This document shows positions 57,901-64,000 of a stretch of DNA of 64,000 bases, one piece after another. Where the stretch lies: the NCBI GenBank assembly GCA_963930655.1, contig OZ005621.1, positions 8,047,001-8,111,000 of the forward strand, written 5' to 3'. The stretch comes from Myrica gale. Its lineage: Eukaryota > Streptophyta > Magnoliopsida > Fagales > Myricaceae. Each line of letters begins with the position of its first letter. Position 1 is the first letter of the stretch. Under the pieces are notes generated by a model, which had not been told where the DNA came from, searched no databases, and saw only the letters and a program-made list of their open reading frames with translations. The position numbers and the translations under genes were made by a program.

Positions 57901-60209
57901 GACCCAAAACATCAACTGGGACGTTTTTTTTCTCTCTTTATTTGCTTGGTTACTTTCTTAATTTCTTGTTCCTCAAGGTTTTTCACTTCTTAAGTCTATG
58001 CCTTCTATCAAATAACGCTAGTTTTCCTGACAGTTGCTCAAGTTGATATGTTCACAAGAAGTTATATTAGAGCACTTAGTTTTCCTGATAGTTGCTCAAG
58101 TTGATATGTTCATGAGAAGTTATATTTGTGCACTGGTCTGTCTATAGGTAACTAATTGTATCTTACAACTTTTCGTTGGGATTATTTTGTGTCTTCTTCT
58201 TTTATTTATTGGCCTTTCTTCAGTTTAATTTCTATCACTTGATGTTATACTTCTCTTAGGAAAAGGTTGTAGTCTATGGATTTTGACCAACTGCTTTTTT
58301 TGCAGGCATTTCCTTGAAGACTCAAGAACTCTATGCTCTTGTTTTTGCTGCTCGCTATTTGGACATATTTATCAATTTCATCTCACTTTATAATACCATA
58401 ATGAAGTTTATATTCTTGGGGAGCTCTTTCTCGATTGTTTGGTACATAAGGCAGCACAAAGTAGTACGCAGGTCCTATGATAAGGACCAAGACACTTTTC
58501 GTCATGTTCTTCTTGTGTTGCCTTGCCTGCTTTTGGCACTACTTATACATGAGAGGTTCACCTTTAGAGAGGTATTGGAATTCCCTTGTTTATGTAGTCT
58601 GGAATCTGGTTTTGATGTTTCTGTCGATGTCATTAGAAGCTATGTCACTCTTTGGATATTTCTATTTAACGTCTCATATTGGGAAAATGTTTGGGTCTAT
58701 GTTTCAGTTTGTGCATAGCTTTTTATATCTTATGTGGTGTTAATACGTGTGCTTGAGCAGGTAATGTGGAGTTTTTCAATATATTTGGAAGCTGTTGCTA
58801 TACTACCCCAGCTGGTATTGTTGCAGAGGACGAGAAATATTGACAACCTTACAGGACAATATGTTGCCCTCCTTGGGTAATATACCATTTCCAATTTGCA
58901 TTCTGTTGTTCCAGAGCATAAAAGTTGCTCTAACGGTTGACTCCCTTACCAAACATTGCTGATGTGGAGCCATCGTTAGATGACATGACCTGATTAGTTG
59001 CTGACATGACAATTACTAACTTATAAAATGTCACGTGCACCAAAGGATAAAGAAGCAATCCTCGTATCTCGCAACTGTATGTGGTTCGGAATCTTGAATT
59101 TTAAAAGTTTTGAAAATCAGCCTTCAAATTTCTGAAATTGAATTAGCATATCTTAAAACGCAACTGCAATAAAGCACAAGGGAAACGTTGCTTATTTTTC
59201 TTATTACAAATACAAAATTGAGAAATGACAAACGAATTGTATATTTTACAGAACTTGAAAAACAGAAAGATTCATTCATAGGATATGAACCCATGAATGA
59301 TGTATCAGCTCAAATCAAGTCAAAATATCTTGCCTTTTTTTCATGCATTGACCTACTTTGTTCAGCCCCCCTCTAGACCTTGCTTGGTTTATGGACTGGA
59401 ACTAGAAGCTAATCTTTACAGTAGGTCAGTAACAGTTGGAGTTACTAATTGTTGCTATTTATTGAACTGTTTGCTTGCACCTGCTTTACCATGTTATAAA
59501 TCCATACATTTCTCATTGATCAGTTGATGCATTTGCACGGCCATTCTACCATGCATGAACTGGCCAAATAAGATGACCAAAACCTTCAAGAGTGTATTGC
59601 AGTAGCTCTAGCCTGTTTTTGTTACGTGTTTATCTGATGTCCCATGATCTTTTTGTGCATTCTTGTCTAAACTGCTCTATCATTCCTTTTTTAAACCTGA
59701 GATGTTTATTAATCAAGATTCCTTACTTCGATGCAGTGCATATCGAGCATTATACATATTAAACTGGATTTATCGCTACTTTTCCGAGGAAAACTATGTC
59801 CATTGGATAAGTATGACTCTCTCTCTGTCTCTCTGTGGGGGTGTGTTTACATGCACATGTTTGCATATCTTGTGAAGAAGTATGTGTATGGTGCCTCCAT
59901 GTTTGTGATACAAGAGAACATGGATCTTTTCGAATTTTGTTTCACCCAATTATAAATTTCTTATGACTCCCTATTCTTTTCATATATTTTTCTTGTCTGA
60001 TACCGAGTGAGGTTCTGCTCTTGCAGCTTGGATATCGGGGCTTATCCAGACACTGCTTTATGCTGATTTCTTCTACTATTACTTTCAGAGGTAAATGTTT
60101 AAATCTTGCTAAAACTTCTTTCAAACTATATTCATTACAAAAAGATGGTGACCCCTTCTTAATGTCTTGCAGCTGGAAGAACAATGAAAGGCTCCACTTA
60201 CCAGCTTGA
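48970..60209 (+). CDS. ERD2: ER lumen protein-retaining receptor (KDEL/HDEL receptor)
   Basis: Six exons: 48970-49060, 58306-58571, 58761-58876, 59737-59810, 60027-60090 and 60173-60209. All have GT-AG junctions and join in frame to 215 residues, the usual ERD2 length. The start [82 protein letters not shown] and the YADFFYYYF block are family signatures. It is a seven-helix membrane protein that binds C-terminal K/HDEL signals in the Golgi at low pH and returns escaped ER proteins by COPI vesicles. The C-terminus [11 protein letters not shown] carries the usual Lys/Arg-containing tail. Intron 1 is 9245 bp because of a hAT and an antisense full-length L1; without those it would be about 2 kb. 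Confidence 0.96.
50055..51748. mobile_element. Non-autonomous hAT transposon with 8-bp TSD in ERD2 intron 1
   Basis: Ends (T)AGGGCTGCACAA and TTGTGCAGCCCTA are inverted. Exact 8-bp duplications GTTGCGGG lie at 50047-50054 and 51749-51756. Both subterminal zones are full of accggttt/aaaccgg repeats, like the smaller MITEs in this window. The 1694-bp interior holds a 333-bp tandem duplication and no transposase. Confidence 0.9.
50701..51372. repeat. 333-bp tandem duplication rich in GCGCTCGAGCGC
   Basis: Two adjacent copies (50701-51033 and 51034 to about 51372) are nearly identical. Each carries several copies of the palindrome-like gcgctcgagcgc or agcgctcgacgagcg with 'cgtttgac' phrases. Only about eight differences were noticed, so the duplication is recent. 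Confidence 0.88.
52170..55530 (-). pseudogene. L1 ORF2 (endonuclease, reverse transcriptase, zf-RVT), decayed
   Basis: Endonuclease pieces: [11 protein letters not shown] (near 55500), [16 protein letters not shown] (near 55080), LSSDHFPI (near 54830). Reverse transcriptase pieces: [53 protein letters not shown]. The metal-binding box reads [10 protein letters not shown] instead of the usual FADD. Then come [11 protein letters not shown] with [19 protein letters not shown], and the zf-RVT segment [19 protein letters not shown]. At least four frame breaks or stops separate these pieces, so it cannot make an active polymerase. Confidence 0.92.
55789..57337 (-). pseudogene. L1 ORF1 (nucleic-acid-binding protein), decayed
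   Basis: Frame [20 protein letters not shown] starts at 57337, eight bases from the element 5' end. It breaks near 57110, resumes as [20 protein letters not shown] with a basic patch, stops at 56769, and continues in another frame (ESIIEFVQS...FKCRDCGYN, then a long Ser/Gly/Pro-rich acidic stretch) to 55789. The position and composition fit a plant L1 ORF1. I did not find a clean CCHC knuckle. Confidence 0.7.
57362..58305. other. Remainder of ERD2 intron 1
   Basis: Ordinary T-rich intron sequence ending in the exon 2 acceptor ttttttgcag. Contains a 59-bp tandem duplication. Confidence 0.7.
58019..58136. repeat. 59-bp tandem duplication in ERD2 intron 1
   Basis: Two adjacent copies starting agttttcctga(c/t)agttgctc at 58019 and 58078, with a handful of differences. 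Confidence 0.88.
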
Positions 60210-62085
60210 TTGTCTCATTAGGGCTAGGTTGTTGCTTAGCAAAAACATATCATAGTCCACTTATTACCGCCCAAAAGAAGAAAGAAATGTATTTGTCTTA
60301 TTACTGGTAGTTGCCACTCTCTTTGCTTTTCTTGTATTTTTTTCATGTGCTTCAGATGTCTTCTTTCGTTGGGGGCAGATGTGTTGATTTTAAGGAGATT
60401 GATCGTTCACAACTTACCCAAATTTCCAGTTACTTGAAATGAATATTTATTAGTGGCTTAACTAAGATATAAATATAAACATATTTTGGGTCAGGTTCCG
60501 GGCAAGAAATGTTACAGTCCAACTCTGTTATCGGATAAGGAGAGACTTCCTCATGAGGTATTTGGGAAAACTACTTTCTCATGAGCGAACACTCACCTAC
60601 AGAACCTGCTGTTTTCGTGTGAGAAATACCTGCACACAGGAATCGAATTGCCACGGAACAAACCACCCACAAATACATACTGTTAACACCTACGTGTAAG
60701 AGCTTAATATTACCCATGGAAGAGGCATACACGAGATTTACCCATTAAAAAAATGAACCTTGATATTAATATGTTTGGATGGGTAATTCTTTTATTGGAG
60801 GCTTTTGGGCTTGTGAAAAACGTGACTGCGAAGATTTCTTTTTAACAAAACTATGCCGTTTAAAAATAGGAACTTTTAGAAAAACCAATTGCATTCTTTG
60901 ATTCTTTTTATTATTTCTTCCTTTGATAGCACTTAGAAGAGATTATCCCTCCGTGTACTGAGAAATAGCCCATCCCTCGTTAACACAGATAGGATCCTCC
61001 TTTTAGGTTCGTTACTTTTTAGTGTTGTATTTTCTTACACATACGGGCGCGATAGATGTGGTTAGCTCAGTACTCGCCTACAAGATCAAGAAAATTCACA
61101 TAGATAAGAAGAAAGGACAATAAAATTTTATTTATTTTAATTTTTATCTTAGGTGTCATGTGATGAGTATAATTGGACACATGGTGTAATTTCATTGGGT
61201 CGTCTTCTGTTGCGTTTCCAACAGCAGGCTAACAAAAGAGGGGTTTTTTTTTCAAAGAAACCCGAAGATAAAACCCAAGTATAGAGGCACTTTTTTTTTC
61301 TTCCTTAGCAAGTATTGAGGTACTTAACCCCGATAAAAAAAAACGTCCATAAGCACATGTAGAAGGTTTTGACGTTAAATTTGAAAGCGATACAAGAAAT
61401 GGCATGGTAGCCTGACTGGTGTGCCTTATAAAGCTTCCAAGTGCGGTGCCACCTCCTAAACACTGCAGACTAAACTCCAGCCATGAGGACTTCATGATGG
61501 GTTCCAACCGAAGTTTTGTGGGTACTGAAGGCCAGGTCAGTGAAACAAAATTTCTGCATTCTGCACAACAAGAAGGCTATGCCTTGTGCATATTTCAAGC
61601 TCACAGCACCGCGAAGGGTGCGGCGACAGCCGACAGGTAAACAAGTGTCGAATTGTATTCACACAAATAACGAACAAATTAAAAGGGTTCCGAAATAAGT
61701 CATAAAGCAATAACTGCAGTCCAGGCTTAGTAAAAGAATGGATTGAAATGAATTTTCAAATTTGCAGTTGGGAACCCCGATGGTTCTCCATGTATTATTC
61801 TCTCTTCCTAAAAAGTAGGAATAACTGCCAAAAATTTCTTCAGTAGAAATACACCACAACCAATTTCCCAGAACTACATCAATTCGGAAGCTCAAATCTT
61901 AAGGGTAATTAATGCTCCAAGAAAGAATTTGCATTTAAGTACAAGCACAAGCACAACTTGCTTCAACCAATTGTGATAACGGAAAGCTACATTGAAGGTG
62001 CTCCATCAAAAATTTGCACCCAAGTAAGAATACGAGGAATTCATTTACAGAGAAGCTAACTTACAGTTGACACTTGGAAATTGAG
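60210..62085. other. Intergenic between convergent ERD2 and the VPS38-like gene
   Basis: Holds the two 3' UTRs. No further gene is supported; the frames at 61229-61640 are unconvincing. Confidence 0.45.
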
Positions 62086-64000
62086 TCACGTATCTGTATA
62101 ATCTGCAGACTGGATAGTTCTTAGAAGCTCCTTCAAGTTAGCCAATATGTGGCGCGGTCCTAAACTCTTTACACCAATAAAATTCAAAAGCTGCTCTAAA
62201 TCCTACAATCAGAGGCGGGTAAAGTGTGAAGGCCTTCCAGAGTAGTACCACAAATCAATAATCAAAACAACTGAGATGAATTTGGCAAAACGAAATTTGA
62301 AGGGGAAAAAGATAAAGCTTGCAGTCAACTGAAAAAATTTACGACGTACAAAAGCTACAAAGAACCTGGTGAGATCATGGAAAAACACACATGCCCAATA
62401 ATGTGGGCCTATATAGCGAACAGCTCCTCGAATTTTTATCCCACGAAGTGAGTTGGTGCAACATTCATTCCTAGGAAAATATTGTGACCCTATAAGAGGA
62501 ATTGCTATTTGGAAGCAACATCTTTTGCATGAGAAACCAAGAGATGCATACCTAGATTGACTTCCATCATCAAGATCCCTAGCAGCTAGGTGCGACATGA
62601 TAGATGCTACCATATGCAACTTCACTATTAAAAGACAATTCTACTCTAGAATGATGATTCCATACATCCTTCTTCGACACAATGGATGGGTGTTTGAAGA
62701 GAAATCTCAGCAGAATAAAATAAAAGAAAAAGGATATGAACTCACGGGAAACAGTTACTTTCATCAAATCAACAGGATTCTAAGAGGATCTAAGTTGTCA
62801 CAACACCAAAATTATAATATCCATAGGAACAGTAGTAAACTAACCAAAACTTCAGAAAATTAACTTCCAAACTAACATGAGAGCGTTCTGCGGCAGTTTT
62901 ACTACTCTATAAAGATACACAAGTAAACATAAAAGAAATATGAAGTAATAGCATCGCAAAAGCAACCTTTCGCAACCTCCACTTCACTTTAGAATATATC
63001 TCAAAATGATTGTGGGATACAGGACACTACAAGCACCGGATTTGTTATGTTTTGAATCCTATAGAAATAAGGTTTACTTGAAAATATAAGTGTTTTCTGT
63101 GCTACTTACCAATCACAAACAACAAGACCAAGAAACCACGCACACATTATATTCACCCCAAAACATCACCTTTCCATAAAAATGCAGCAAATGGTAGATT
63201 ACAACTTACGGTAAAATACAGTTTTCCACCCTAAACCATGGAGTCATTTGCAAATTTCTTCCTTGAGCTATAAATTTGAGCAATCAACCCCCTAAATTAT
63301 ATGGATACTTATTGATATCCCAACCTGTAAAAAAATTCCACTTTTCGTCATTTTTTAACCCTAATTTCCTCACACATATCATGTGATTATAGGAGAAGTA
63401 AAAGAGAGCACAATGTTATAGACACATAGTTTTAAGGCCAAGTATACCAGACAATTGGAAAAAAAAAGGTTATGGAAGATATTGAAATATCTTCCTTAAA
63501 GCTCCAGGTGGAAAAAAGCAATTTGACCCCAAAATATGTTGAGAATCGAAAACAAGATGAGAAGCTTAAAAACCTATTCCTAATGATGGCTCACGAGAAG
63601 TGGCTAGAAATAAGGAAAGTCATGCTGCTACGCAAAACATAGTTGGAAGAATTCAAGGCAACCCATTAGAACAGATACCGATAAAAACTTTTATATTAGT
63701 GTAGTACATAAACTAAACATGTTAGCTTTATTCAATGTTTCATGAGAGTTGGAGAGCTCAAAGATTCGACATGAAATAAAGCACACCTTATTCAACAAGA
63801 ATACAGCATAAGCGGCTCTTGTTGTGTCTTGACCTTTTAAAAATAGAGGGAACTCCACATGATTCATACTTGTGGAAAGCTCTGTTTCTGATGATGAATC
63901 TGAGGACATTGGCTCTATTGAAGGTGCATAGTCAATAATATATGAATGAGAACCACCCAAGCGCAAAGGGTAACGCAAGGGAGCTTTTAAGTAGGAAGCT
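62086..64000 (-). CDS. C-terminal exons of a VPS38/UVRAG-like protein (partial)
   Basis: Two exons on the minus strand: 63999-63787 (continuing beyond the window) and 62202-62086 (TGA). The splice sites are AAG|GTGTGC and GATTGTAG|GAT, joined in phase 0. The product ends [15 protein letters not shown], a Ser/Glu-rich linker, then [20 protein letters not shown] joined to [20 protein letters not shown] and a helical tail ([12 protein letters not shown]). The 'PFPL-F..GQ-T.FAY--FLLNKD..LL' block is typical of UVRAG/Atg14-type subunits of class III PI 3-kinase complexes; in plants VPS38 acts with VPS34 in endosomal and vacuolar trafficking. Only the last 109 residues are visible, so VPS38 identity is probable rather than proven. 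The intron between (1584 bp) contains an unexplained open segment near 62560-62625. Confidence 0.72.

Noticed and set aside
62209-62625. 138-codon minus-strand frame next to the VPS38-like last exon
   Set aside because: Most of it is intron sequence between two well-supported exons and runs into a low-complexity Phe-rich stretch. Only a short part (62560-62625) looks coding-like.

Overview
This is nuclear DNA of a flowering plant, most likely a eudicot with a transposon-rich genome. The evidence is plant-specific gene families (ERF/DREB, X8/CBM43 with a GPI signal, UBP1/UBP2-type deubiquitinase), plant-style GT-AG introns, and abundant Copia, L1, hAT, Mutator-like and CACTA-like elements. I cannot name the species.

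Six host genes are supported. (1) An ERF/DREB transcription factor of the ERF061/ERF062 type, minus strand, 4544-5875. (2) A 67-residue SERF/4F5 small protein, minus strand, 20783-21247, in three exons; its first intron has the hallmarks of a U12-type AT-AC intron. (3) A UBP1/UBP2-type ubiquitin-specific protease, plus strand, 32716-37486, in two coding exons whose intron carries an organelle-type tRNA-Asn sequence. (4) A small GPI-anchored X8 (callose-binding, PDCB-like) protein, plus strand, 40684-44995, in three exons. (5) The ER lumen retention (KDEL/HDEL) receptor ERD2, plus strand, 48970-60209, in six exons with a 9.2-kb first intron. (6) The last two exons of a probable VPS38/UVRAG-like gene, minus strand, 62086 to beyond the window end. 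These genes do not form an operon or pathway; they are ordinary neighbours.

Layout. 1-3860: CACTA-like ends and a decayed Copia element. 4544-5875: the ERF gene. 5876-18156: mostly gene-free, with a MULE (7457-8264) and a non-autonomous hAT (10442-11997), both with exact target duplications. 18157-19621: a TRIM-like mini-retrotransposon abutting an N-terminally truncated hAT transposase. 20783-21247: the SERF gene. 23070-28579: a complete gag-only LTR element with a 5-bp TSD and a nested hAT MITE. 28585-32715: intergenic, with inverted-repeat elements and a second MITE of the same family. 32716-64000: the gene-dense half, where growth comes mainly from insertions inside introns. These include a 5'-truncated L1 in the X8 gene, plus a hAT and a full-length antisense L1 of the same family in ERD2.

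The most useful observations are the U12 AT-AC intron in the SERF gene, exact TSDs that fix the boundaries of nine mobile elements (an approximate TSD bounds a tenth), the gag-only retrotransposon with a truncated gag, and two related L1 insertions in neighbouring genes. All calls come from reading the sequence; no searches or alignments were run.
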